Program-made: the position numbers and the translations under genes | NCBI RefSeq assembly: GCF_015557635.1 | Contig: NZ_JADNOP010000002.1 | Location: forward strand, 124,001 to 188,000 | Reading direction: 5' to 3' | DNA from: Fusicatenibacter saccharivorans | GTDB taxonomy: Bacteria; Bacillota; Clostridia; Lachnospirales; Lachnospiraceae | DNA length: 64,000 bases | Notes under the pieces: generated by a model | The model's database searches: none | What the model was told of the DNA's origin: nothing | What the model saw: only the letters and a program-made list of their open reading frames with translations | Shown: positions 24,757-32,217 of the stretch, piece after piece | Layout of the letters: every line of letters begins with the position of its first letter | Numbering within the stretch: the stretch's first letter is position 1

Positions 24757-24787
24757 CGGGAAACGGATGTTCTCGATCCGCTTCCCG
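24757..24787. repeat. Strong intercistronic hairpin between binding protein and GNAT genes
   Basis: A 12-bp stem with one wobble (24757-24768 with 24776-24787) and a 7-base loop, without a real T-run. Such hairpins after solute-binding protein genes usually protect the upstream mRNA or partly terminate it, giving more binding protein than transporter. Confidence 0.6.
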
Positions 24788-24830
24788 TCTGTTTTGTAAT
24801 CTCTTCTGTTTTTATTTCGAAAACGATATT

Positions 24831-25754
24831 CTAGTTTGGTGTCTCATCAAAGTATTTCTCGTCCGGGCTGGTGTCCACGCCGAGATACTCGGTTGTGATC
24901 TTGGAAAGAGTTCCGTCTTCTTTCATCTCTTTTAAGGCTTTGTCAACATCCTCGCGGAGTGCTGCGCCCTCTTCGTTCTTTCCAAACAGGAAGTAGGTAT
25001 TGTTCTGCGGGAACAGGAAATCTTCGGTCTCCTCGTCGATCTCGTTTGCTTCCAGCTGACCTTCCAGTCCGAACTGCGGAAGCAGGTTGTCGATGATCGG
25101 TCCGTCGTCGATTGCCACATCAGCGGTTCCATCTACGATGTGCTGGTAGCGGACCTGGAAGTTTGCATTGGAATATACGATATTGATCTGGTGATCCGGG
25201 TTGTCTGTATTCCATTTTTCCAGTGCATTTGCGGTAAGGCTTCCTGAACTCAGCTCAATTTTGTATCCGCGGTCTGCCAGATCGGTAAGAGAAGTCAGCG
25301 GCTCATCGCCGGTTCTCTGAATGTATTCGTTGAAGCTGGTTTTATATGGTAAAGAGAAGTAGTAGGATTCTGCTCTCTCATCGGTATATCCATAGTTGTT
25401 GACTGCGATGTCGTACTGACCGCTCAGCACACCCTGCAGTGCATCTGCCTGCTCAATTTTCAGTTCATACTGCGGAAGGCGGTTGAACACTTCTTTTACG
25501 ATATCGATATCGACACCGGTCAGCTCGTTGTCATCATTTACGTAAAAGTACGGTGCCAGTGTGCCGCTTGTTACAGCTTTGATCACTTTTTTCTCACCGG
25601 AATCCGATGCGGAGCTGCCTTCTGCGGAAGATGATGCTGCGGAACCGCTGCTGCTTCCTGCATTTGCTGATGCATTGCTTCCGCATCCTGCAAAGCTTGC
25701 TGCCAAAAGGCCCGCTGCTGCCAATACTGCCCAGAATTTCTTTGTCTTTTTCAT
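24831..25754 (-). CDS. Amino acid-binding lipoprotein of an ABC importer (cystine-type)
   Basis: A 307-residue lipoprotein with the signal MKKTKKFWAVLAAAGLLAAS and lipobox FAGC (Cys at 24), then a Ser/Ala-rich linker (about 28-52). The SBP family 3 domain has the start TLAPYFYVNDDNELTGVDIDIVKEVF, the central NYGYTDERAESYYFSLPY and the end LREDVDKALKEMKEDGTLSKITTEYLG. The family binds polar amino acids; the cystine preference is inferred from the Cys-rich leader of this operon. Confidence 0.9.
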   Translation of the reverse strand: MKKTKKFWAVLAAAGLLAASFAGCGSNASANAGSSSGSAASSSAEGSSASDSGEKKVIKAVTSGTLAPYFYVNDDNELTGVDIDIVKEVFNRLPQYELKIEQADALQGVLSGQYDIAVNNYGYTDERAESYYFSLPYKTSFNEYIQRTGDEPLTSLTDLADRGYKIELSSGSLTANALEKWNTDNPDHQINIVYSNANFQVRYQHIVDGTADVAIDDGPIIDNLLPQFGLEGQLEANEIDEETEDFLFPQNNTYFLFGKNEEGAALREDVDKALKEMKEDGTLSKITTEYLGVDTSPDEKYFDETPN

Positions 25755-25852
25755 AATAAAATCCTCCTCATTTCCTCGTTTTTTTCTGTTCCGGCCGCGC
25801 CCCGGCTGCCTGAGAGTGTTCCACCAAGGTGCCCCGGATTCTTCTGTTTTTC

Positions 25853-27091
25853 TTATAAAAGTCCTTTCAGCGGATTAATCGATGCATCCACGGAAAGTAC
25901 GCCGTTCTTCGGGTTTCTGTCTTCCCATTTCGGGCTGTTCCAGATGGTTTTTGAGATTTCTCCTGCGTAATCCTCGTAGGTCTCTCCCTCCGGATGGTGA
26001 AGGAATACTTCGTCCGGTGTTTTGCTGAGTGTTCTTCTCGATCCATCGTCTGCCATCAGCTTCTCGAAATCTACTTTTGCAAGGATTCGTTCGTTGTATC
26101 CGCGGAAGAGAACCTCGCCTAATTTCTTTCCAGGTCTCGAAAGTGCCAGCACCTGCGGATCGCTTCCGTGACGGAAGGCCGGGATCGCATACAGTTCTTT
26201 TAAGTAGCCCCAGATATTTTTGTAATCACGAATCGGTTTCTTCACCGGTCCTACGTTGTGGAAGTAACTGACATCCCAACGGATCAGAGTGACGTAAGCG
26301 CGGACATCGCTGTCGGTGATGTAGTCGCCGAACAGGAAACGGTTCGTCTCCAGCCGTTTGTCCAGCTTATCGAGGGATTCATAGAAATCTTCGTATGCCT
26401 CATCGTATGCTTCCGGTGACTGGCAGAATGCCATGCGGTAATGGCCGTTGTTGACATGCGGGAAGAGCCAGTCGTTAAACTCATCGATCTCTTTCCGAAA
26501 TTTTTTCGGGTACAGGTCCGGCGCATCTTTTGGCTGGAATGGACGGAACTGCACTTCGAGGTAGTTCGTCAGGCGGTGATAATCGTTGTTCACAGCCTTT
26601 TTCTCTTTGACATCCACCAGAGTCGGTGTCGTTGCTCTTCCTTGGAAGTCCGGGTTTGCTCTTTTATAGAACTCACTTAAGAAGTAAGCGCCTGTCGCCG
26701 GATCCTTGAAATCCGGATACTGTCCGAATGCATGTCCGTAACGGTTTGTCTCACCGGATGGAGAAACTCTCGTCTCCGAGATCACATCCTGCAGTCCTAA
26801 AAGCTCCCGCACGATGATCGGACGGTTGGACCAGTTGCATCCGGTTGCCCAGTAGATCCCGAAGCGGTTTGCTTCTGCTTTCAGGTCGCCTTCTTTATCG
26901 CCGAATGGCTGGATAAATGCATTTGGCTGACGGATGAAAGCGCCGCGCTCATCGATCTCTACAAGGGTTTCATTTGGTCTTGGGTCTACTCCGACTTCTG
27001 CTGCAAACTGTTCTGCCAGTGCATCGGTGTATTTGATTTCTTCGGTTTCTTTATTTTCAACTGGGGTGAAGCTGCATCCGCATCCGCTCAT
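25853..27091 (-). CDS. Glutathione S-transferase family protein of the Xi (hydroquinone reductase) type
   Basis: A 412-residue protein like YqjG/EcmB-type glutathionyl-hydroquinone reductases. The thioredoxin-like domain carries the active-site Cys85 in YWATGCNWSNRPIIVRELLGL, with SPSGETNRYG and an ALPTLVD-like site (ATTPTLVD) after it. A helical domain (about 215-330) contains NRFLFGDYITDSDVRAYVTLIRWD. Typical Xi enzymes use glutathione; many Clostridia lack it, so another thiol may be used. An extra MSGCGC start is notable. It is the first structural gene behind the cysteine leader, 154 bases after its stop. Confidence 0.8.
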   Translation of the reverse strand: MSGCGCSFTPVENKETEEIKYTDALAEQFAAEVGVDPRPNETLVEIDERGAFIRQPNAFIQPFGDKEGDLKAEANRFGIYWATGCNWSNRPIIVRELLGLQDVISETRVSPSGETNRYGHAFGQYPDFKDPATGAYFLSEFYKRANPDFQGRATTPTLVDVKEKKAVNNDYHRLTNYLEVQFRPFQPKDAPDLYPKKFRKEIDEFNDWLFPHVNNGHYRMAFCQSPEAYDEAYEDFYESLDKLDKRLETNRFLFGDYITDSDVRAYVTLIRWDVSYFHNVGPVKKPIRDYKNIWGYLKELYAIPAFRHGSDPQVLALSRPGKKLGEVLFRGYNERILAKVDFEKLMADDGSRRTLSKTPDEVFLHHPEGETYEDYAGEISKTIWNSPKWEDRNPKNGVLSVDASINPLKGLL

Positions 27092-27169
27092 GTTTTTGTC
27101 CTCCGTTTTCTACATCTGTTTATTATCTATTCTTATGTTGTTCATTCGCATTTCTTTTAAAAAAGGTTA

Positions 27170-27236
27170 AAAAAATAGCAGGCATTCGTTCCGGCCTGCC
27201 CGCACATGCAATTTCTGCTATGCTTTTTCTGCCTGC
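27170..27236 (-). promoter_or_regulatory. Transcription attenuator: mutually exclusive antiterminator and terminator
   Basis: Downstream of the leader stop, three RNA segments can pair in two ways. GCAGGCA (27230-27236) can pair with TGCCTGC (27178-27184) as an antiterminator. GGCAGGC around 27194-27199 can pair with GCCTGC (27178-27183) as a terminator stem with a 10-base loop, and TATTTTTTT follows. An outer ATAGCAG/CTGCTAT pairing (27215-27221 with 27175-27181) is a further option. A ribosome at the leader stop would cover the first segment, while one stalled at the Cys run would leave it free. Confidence 0.75.
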
Positions 27237-27245
27237 GAATGTTTC

Positions 27246-27341
27246 TTATTTTTCTTTATTCTGATTGGAGCTGCAGCAACAGCAACAACACATCTCCATC
27301 ATTCTGTTCTCCTGCATTCGTCTGTTGTCTGTTTTTTTCAT
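27246..27341 (-). CDS. Leader peptide with six consecutive cysteines
   Basis: A 31-codon ORF starts at an ATG 8 bases after AAGGAG. It begins MKKTDNRRMQENRMMEM, then has six Cys codons in a row (codons 18-23: TGT TGT TGC TGT TGC TGC), and ends SSNQNKEK before TAA. The Cys run ends about 37 bases before the antiterminator segment. It is too short to be an enzyme and sits between a strong promoter and a terminator ahead of the GST/importer operon, so it should act as a cysteine-sensing leader. Usual Cys frequency makes such a run by chance very unlikely. Confidence 0.85.
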   Translation of the reverse strand: MKKTDNRRMQENRMMEMCCCCCCSSNQNKEK

Positions 27342-27401
27342 TTGCTGTTCTCCTTTCCTACTAAGTCGATATGTTTAATGTGTTTCTCGATTACATGGCA
27401 T

Positions 27402-27430
27402 ATTATAATGCATATTTTTTCTATGTGCAA
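27402..27430 (-). promoter_or_regulatory. SigA promoter of the cysteine leader and thiol import operon
   Basis: Minus strand TTGCAC (27425-27430), 17-base spacer, perfect TATAAT (27402-27407), about 60 bases before the leader ATG. Confidence 0.8.
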
Positions 27431-27652
27431 CCCCTAAAACGCCTTTTGGTAATTGTTATTTCGATGAATCGCTTATAGGTTTTTCCTATTGGTTAGTCAT
27501 ACCAGAAAGATATTACTTATCACACCTGTAGGCTGATTTTGCTTTTTCCTACCAACCGCCGCAACTTTTGCAATGTGCTCAACAATTCTTGCCATGGCTT
27601 TTTTCTTTGAAAACGATACAATAAAAAGCAAAGAACACCACTTGCAAAATAC
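27431..27652. promoter_or_regulatory. Gene-free region with a LysR-type dyad (ATAGG-N5-CCTAT)
   Basis: No convincing gene lies here. At 27475-27489 a perfect dyad ATAGG-TTTTT-CCTAT contains the T-N11-A pattern typical of LysR-family operators. Its centre is about 87 bases upstream of the predicted thiol-operon start. A CGAT-GA-ATCG palindrome lies at about 27462-27471. A LysR-type activator of cysteine uptake would fit, but no such gene is in the window. Confidence 0.4.
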
Positions 27653-27816
27653 AATGTACTCTCGGAATCTTTCTGTGCTTGTTTTTGTGAGATGATTTTT
27701 TGTCAGTTGTGCCCAAATTTCTGAGGCGTACGCGGTGCGTACGTTGATGAAATTCGGGTGCAGCTGGCGGAAAATCAGCCGCAAAGGCAAGTGCAGAAAG
27801 ATTCCGAGAGTACATT
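27653..27816. repeat. 164-nt foldback element (near-perfect symmetric inverted repeat)
   Basis: The outer 23 bases on each side (27653-27675 and 27794-27816) are perfect inverted copies. The very centre is another dyad, CGTACGC-GGT-GCGTACG (27727-27743). The two dyads share the same midpoint (about 27735), and the parts between them pair imperfectly with many wobble pairs, so the whole element folds as one long hairpin. It ends only about 10 bases before the uxuA ribosome site. It could be a MITE-like element, a structured leader or a source of double-stranded RNA; no coding function is evident. Confidence 0.8.
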
Positions 27817-27840
27817 ACAAAATAAAGGAGAGTTTTTCTT

Positions 27841-28917
27841 ATGGAAATGACATTTCGCTGGTATGGTTCCAAATTTGATACCGTTACCTTAGAGCAGATC
27901 CGCCAGATTCCGGGCGTAACCGGAGTCATCACAACCCTGTACGACACTACCCCGGGCGAGGTGTGGACACGCGAAGCGATTCACGCGTTAAAAGAAGAGG
28001 TTGAGGCCTCTGGACTTCACATCTCCGGCATCGAGAGCGTCAACATCCACGACGCCATCAAAATCGGCAGCCCGGACCGTGAGCAGTACATCGATAATTA
28101 TATTGAAACGTTAAAGCACCTCGGCAAGGAAGATATTCACCTTGTCTGCTATAACTTCATGCCGGTCTTCGACTGGACCAGAACAGAACTCGCACGCGTC
28201 CGTCCGGACGGCTCGACCGTACTTGCCTACAAACAGTCCGCCGTAGACGCACTTGTTCCGGAAAAAATGTTTGAATCTATCGCAGGTGATGCAAACGGCG
28301 CAATTCTTCCTGGCTGGGAGCCGGAGCGCATGGCAAAAGTGAAAGAGCTCTTTGACGCTTACCGCGATGTGGATGATGAGAAACTGTTTGCCAACCTCAA
28401 ATACTTCCTCGAACGCATCATGCCGGTCTGCAACGAGTACGACATCAAAATGGCCATTCACCCGGACGACCCGGCATGGAGTATCTTCGGTCTTCCGAGA
28501 ATCATCATTAATAAAGAAAACATTCTGCGCATGATGAAGATGGTCGATGACCCGCACAACGGCGTGACCTTCTGCTCGGGCTCCTACGGAACGAACCTGG
28601 AGAACGATCTGCCGGATATGATCCGTTCCTTAAAGGGCCGCATCCACTTCGCTCACGTCCGCAATCTGAAATTCCACAGCCAGCAGGATTTCGAGGAGGC
28701 CGCACACCTTTCCTCTGACGGCAGCTTCGATATGTATGAGATCATGAAAGCGCTGTACGACATCGGCTTTGACGGCCTGATCCGCCCGGACCACGGACGT
28801 ATGATCTGGGGCGAGAAGGCAATGCCGGGCTATGGACTGTATGACCGCGCACTCGGCGCGACTTATTTAAACGGACTCTGGGAAGCTATTGACAAGAGTC
28901 ACAAACGTGGAATTTAA
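27841..28917 (+). CDS. uxuA: D-mannonate dehydratase
   Basis: A 358-residue TIM-barrel enzyme that dehydrates D-mannonate to 2-keto-3-deoxygluconate in hexuronate breakdown. Family landmarks are MTFRWYG, VCYNFMPVFDWTRTEL, MAIHPDDPAWSIFGLPRI (metal-site His), FCSGSYG, FAHVRNLK and IRPDHGRMIW. The start follows AAAGGAG. It is first in the operon uxuA-uxuB-uxaC, which turns glucuronate into 2-keto-3-deoxygluconate. Regulation may involve the foldback element directly ahead. Confidence 0.95.
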   Translation: MEMTFRWYGSKFDTVTLEQIRQIPGVTGVITTLYDTTPGEVWTREAIHALKEEVEASGLHISGIESVNIHDAIKIGSPDREQYIDNYIETLKHLGKEDIHLVCYNFMPVFDWTRTELARVRPDGSTVLAYKQSAVDALVPEKMFESIAGDANGAILPGWEPERMAKVKELFDAYRDVDDEKLFANLKYFLERIMPVCNEYDIKMAIHPDDPAWSIFGLPRIIINKENILRMMKMVDDPHNGVTFCSGSYGTNLENDLPDMIRSLKGRIHFAHVRNLKFHSQQDFEEAAHLSSDGSFDMYEIMKALYDIGFDGLIRPDHGRMIWGEKAMPGYGLYDRALGATYLNGLWEAIDKSHKRGI

Positions 28918-28932
28918 AGGAGGTTTTTACTG

Positions 28933-30567
28933 ATGTCTCTTAACTTAACAGCTGCCGGACTGGCAGATCAAAAAGCGTGGGAAGCCGCAGGCTATGCGCT
29001 TCCATCCTATGACCGCGAAGCAATGATCACCCGCACGAAAGAATCTCCGTGCTGGGTGCATTTCGGAGCCGGAAATATTTTCCGTGCCTTCCAGGCAAAT
29101 ACAGCACAGGAACTGCTGAACAACGGTACCTTTGACCGCGGTGTCATCGTCGCAGAGGGCTTCGATACAGAAATCATCCGTGATATGTACCAGCCGCACG
29201 ATAATTTAAGCATTCTGGTGACCTTAAAAGCCGATGGTTCTGTCGAGAAAACCGTTGTTGGAAGCATCGCAGAATCGCTGGCTGCCGATACGGCGTATTC
29301 TCCGGATTTTGCCCGGTTAAAAGAAATCTTTACCAAGGATTCCCTGCAGATGGCGACGTTTACGATCACCGAAAAGGGATATTCCATGAAAAACGGTGCG
29401 GGCGAACTGCTGCCGTCTGTTGCTGCCGATTTTGCTGCCGGACCTTCTTCCGTTACCAGCTATATGGGAAAAGTTGCTTCTCTTTTATATGAAAGATTTC
29501 TTGCAGGCGAAAAACCGGTTGCGATGGTCAGCACCGACAACTGCTCCCACAATGGCGAAAAACTTTCCCTTGCCCTGACAGCCTACGCTTCTGCATGGGA
29601 AGAAAACAAGCTGGTACAGCCAGGCTTCCTCTCCTATCTGCAGAACCCGGAAAAAGTCAGCTTCCCGTGGACCATGATCGACAAGATCACCCCGCGGCCG
29701 GATGCTTCCATCGAAAAGATGCTCGAGGAGGACGGCCTCGCCAATGCACAGCCGATTATCACCTCCCGCCACACCTACGTTGCTCCGTTCGTCAATGCAG
29801 AGGAATGCCAGTACCTCGTAGTCGAAGATCATTTCCCGAACGGACGGCCGCCGATGGAAAAGAGCGGATGGATCTTTACCGACCGGGAAACTGTCAACAA
29901 AACAGAGCGCATGAAGGTCTGCACCTGCCTGAACCCGCTGCATACCGCACTCGCTGTGTTCGGCTGCCTGCTGGACTATGAACTGATCAGTGATGAGATG
30001 AAAAATCCGGTGCTGAAAAAGCTCGTGGAGCGCATCGGATATGTGGAAGGACTTCCGGTTGTCACCGATCCTGGCATTCTCTCTCCGAAGCAGTTTATCG
30101 ATGAAGTGCTGAACATCCGCGTCCCGAACCCGTTTATGCCGGATACGCCGCAGCGAATTGCAACCGATACGTCACAGAAGCTGTCGATCCGGTTCGGTGA
30201 GACGATCAAATCGTATCTTGCTTCTCCGGAGCTGTCACTCTCGGATCTTCAGGCAATTCCGGCTGTATTTGCGGGATGGCTGCGGTATCTGATGGGCGTG
30301 GATGACAACGGCGATGCATTTGATCTGAGCCCGGATCCGCTGCTTGCCACGGTCCGCCCGTATGTGCAGGATCTGAAACTCGGCGCACCGGCTGACCGCG
30401 AGACCCTTTCCAAAACTCTGGCTCCGCTGCTCTCCGATGCTTCGATTTTCGGTGTGGATCTGATTTCCGCCGGACTTTCTGACCGTGTGCTGAATGCTTT
30501 TGTCTCGATGCTTCAGGGACCTGGCGCTGTGACAGATACGCTTGCTGCGCTGACTGCTCAATTCTAA
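28933..30567 (+). CDS. uxuB: Fructuronate reductase (mannitol dehydrogenase family)
   Basis: A 544-residue NAD-dependent polyol dehydrogenase. The Rossmann start is WVHFGAGNIFRAFQANTAQELL, followed by MVSTDNCSHNGEKL. The C-terminal helical domain has the catalytic lysine region FPWTMIDKITPRP and the CLNPLHTALAVFGCLL motif. It reduces D-fructuronate to D-mannonate, the step between UxaC and UxuA. The start lies 15 bases after uxuA, with AAAGGAGG overlapping the end of the uxuA region. It is longer than mannitol dehydrogenases (about 490) but normal for Clostridial UxuB. Confidence 0.92.
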   Translation: MSLNLTAAGLADQKAWEAAGYALPSYDREAMITRTKESPCWVHFGAGNIFRAFQANTAQELLNNGTFDRGVIVAEGFDTEIIRDMYQPHDNLSILVTLKADGSVEKTVVGSIAESLAADTAYSPDFARLKEIFTKDSLQMATFTITEKGYSMKNGAGELLPSVAADFAAGPSSVTSYMGKVASLLYERFLAGEKPVAMVSTDNCSHNGEKLSLALTAYASAWEENKLVQPGFLSYLQNPEKVSFPWTMIDKITPRPDASIEKMLEEDGLANAQPIITSRHTYVAPFVNAEECQYLVVEDHFPNGRPPMEKSGWIFTDRETVNKTERMKVCTCLNPLHTALAVFGCLLDYELISDEMKNPVLKKLVERIGYVEGLPVVTDPGILSPKQFIDEVLNIRVPNPFMPDTPQRIATDTSQKLSIRFGETIKSYLASPELSLSDLQAIPAVFAGWLRYLMGVDDNGDAFDLSPDPLLATVRPYVQDLKLGAPADRETLSKTLAPLLSDASIFGVDLISAGLSDRVLNAFVSMLQGPGAVTDTLAALTAQF

Positions 30568-30584
30568 AAGGGAGGTATTTCCAT

Positions 30585-31979
30585 ATGAAACCTTTTATGG
30601 ACGCTGACTTTCTGCTGCAGACCGATACGGCGAAAACGCTGTACCACGAGGCAACTGAAAAAATGCCCATTTTTGACTATCACAACCATCTGAATCCGCA
30701 GGAGATTCTCGAAGACCGCCAGATGGAGAATCTGACACGCGTCTGGCTCGGCGGGGATCATTATAAATGGCGTGCCATGCGTGCGATGGGCTTTTCGGAG
30801 GATCTGATCACCGGAAACGCCGATGATTACGACAAATATCTGGCGTTTGCCGAGACGATTGAGAACGCGATCGGCAATCCTTTATACCACTGGACACATC
30901 TGGAGCTGCAGCGGTATTTCGGCATCACGACACCGCTCTCCCGCGCAACAGCGAAGGAGATCTGGGATGAGGCGAATGCAAAACTGCAGACGAAGGACTT
31001 TACCGTGCGCAATCTGATTCTGAACCAGCATGTGTCGCATCTGTGCACCACCGACGATCCTGTAGATGATCTGCACTGCCATCTGGCATTACATAAGGAA
31101 GACTTTGCCTGCCGCGTTCTGCCGTCCTTCCGCCCGGACCGCGCCGTTCATCTCGAGAAGCCGGATTTCCCGGAATATGTGGAAAAGCTTGCCGCTGCCG
31201 CCGGCAGGACGATTGCATCCGCGGAGGATATGGTGCATGCCCTCTCCTGCCGCCTCGACTTCTTCCTCTCCGCCGGCTGCGTTGTCAGCGACCACAGCCT
31301 TGAGGGCTGCTTCTATGTGCCATGCACGGCTGCTGAGGCGAATGACGTATTTGAGAAACGCATGAACGGCGGTGCTCTCACTGAAAAAGAGCTCGGCATG
31401 TACAAGGGCTTCCTTCTGACGAACCTCGGACGGCTGTATCATAAGCACAATATCGCCATGCAGCTTCATATCAAAGCACTCCGCAACAACTCGAAGCGGA
31501 TGTTCCGTGCGCTCGGTGCCGATACCGGCTTTGACAGCATGAACGATTTCGCCTTTGCCCCGATGCTCGGTGCTTTCTTAAACGATATGGACGAGGATGA
31601 CGCACTGCCGAAAACCGTGCTCTACTCCCTGAACCCGGGCGACAACCCGATGCTTGCAAGCATGGCCGGAAACTTTGCTGCGCCTGGCATCCGCTCAAAA
31701 GTGCAGTTCGGTACCGCATGGTGGTTCAACGATCACAAATACGGCATGGAATCCCAGCTTGCGACGCTTTCCAGCATCGGCATGCTCTCCACCTTCATCG
31801 GCATGCTGACCGACTCCCGCAGCTTCCTCTCTTTCCCACGCCACGAATATTTCCGCCGGATTCTCTGCAATCAAATCGGAAACTGGGTGGAAAACGGGGA
31901 GTACCCGGCGAACCTGGATTTTCTGAAAGAGATGGTGGAAAATATCAGCTACAACAATGCTGTTTCGTATTTCCTGTGA
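30585..31979 (+). CDS. uxaC: Glucuronate (uronate) isomerase
   Basis: A 464-residue amidohydrolase-fold isomerase. It has the start MKPFMDADFLLQTDTAKTLYHEA, IFDYHNHLNPQEI with the metal-binding HNH, RVWLGGDHYKWRAMRAMG, LCTTDDPVDDLHCH, PSFRPDRA and the terminal FPRHEYFRRILCNQIG. It converts D-glucuronate to D-fructuronate, and galacturonate to tagaturonate. It is last in the operon, 17 bases after uxuB. No uptake gene or kdgK/kdgA is seen nearby, so those steps must be encoded elsewhere. Confidence 0.95.
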   Translation: MKPFMDADFLLQTDTAKTLYHEATEKMPIFDYHNHLNPQEILEDRQMENLTRVWLGGDHYKWRAMRAMGFSEDLITGNADDYDKYLAFAETIENAIGNPLYHWTHLELQRYFGITTPLSRATAKEIWDEANAKLQTKDFTVRNLILNQHVSHLCTTDDPVDDLHCHLALHKEDFACRVLPSFRPDRAVHLEKPDFPEYVEKLAAAAGRTIASAEDMVHALSCRLDFFLSAGCVVSDHSLEGCFYVPCTAAEANDVFEKRMNGGALTEKELGMYKGFLLTNLGRLYHKHNIAMQLHIKALRNNSKRMFRALGADTGFDSMNDFAFAPMLGAFLNDMDEDDALPKTVLYSLNPGDNPMLASMAGNFAAPGIRSKVQFGTAWWFNDHKYGMESQLATLSSIGMLSTFIGMLTDSRSFLSFPRHEYFRRILCNQIGNWVENGEYPANLDFLKEMVENISYNNAVSYFL

Positions 31980-31994
31980 TTTTCGCATGCCTTA

Positions 31995-32023
31995 TTGACA
32001 ATTATTCCCACATACCGTACAAT
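31995..32023 (+). promoter_or_regulatory. Promoter of the CorC-gene leader
   Basis: A perfect TTGACA (31995-32000), 17-base spacer and TACAAT (32018-32023), starting only 15 bases after the uxaC stop. Confidence 0.8.
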
Positions 32024-32060
32024 AAAAGGGATTACTGATCAACGAAAGGATTACAGAAAC

Positions 32061-32111
32061 ATGGACGACTCAGGCAGTATGCCTCGACGATGCTTTATTT
32101 TCATCATTTGA
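32061..32111 (+). CDS. 16-residue leader peptide upstream of the CorC-family gene
   Basis: The ORF reads MDDSGSMPRRCFIFII, with AAAGGA about 11 bases before the ATG. It lies between a strong promoter and a terminator whose stem starts 8 bases after its stop codon, a typical attenuator layout. The acidic start and the PRR motif recall enterobacterial MgtL-type leaders, in which acidic and proline codons destabilise ribosomes at low magnesium. The link is attractive because the downstream protein belongs to a magnesium-transport family, but it is inference. Confidence 0.5.
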   Translation: MDDSGSMPRRCFIFII

Positions 32112-32119
32112 TAAACGGA

Positions 32120-32170
32120 GACATAATCTATCTTTGATTCCGCCAGATTCAAGATAGGTTATGTCTTTTT
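32120..32170 (+). terminator. Terminator/attenuator between leader peptide and CorC gene
   Basis: A 15-bp stem with one wobble (32120-32134 with 32151-32165) followed by TTTTTGT. It can serve both as the end of the uxu operon and as a conditional terminator for the CorC gene, 48 bases ahead of that gene. Confidence 0.75.
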
Positions 32171-32217
32171 GTACATTTTTTGCATCGTGTCCCGGTTTCC
32201 TAAGAAAGGAAAAACAA

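Noticed and set aside
25755-25852. Sequence with ACTCTCAGGCA resembling the 3' half of a glycine riboswitch, between the GST and binding-protein genes
   Set aside because: The GGAGAG-type 5' half and the second pairing element are absent in the short intergenic gap, so a working aptamer cannot form.
27608-27621. CcpA (cre)-like sequence TGAAAACGATACAA upstream of uxuA
   Set aside because: Only 12 of 14 consensus positions match and the second half-site is poor, so I do not call it.
27497-27790. Minus-strand ORF of 97 codons (and a 32-codon ATG sub-ORF) upstream of uxuA
   Set aside because: Half of it is the foldback element, and the rest lacks a ribosome site and domain signals.
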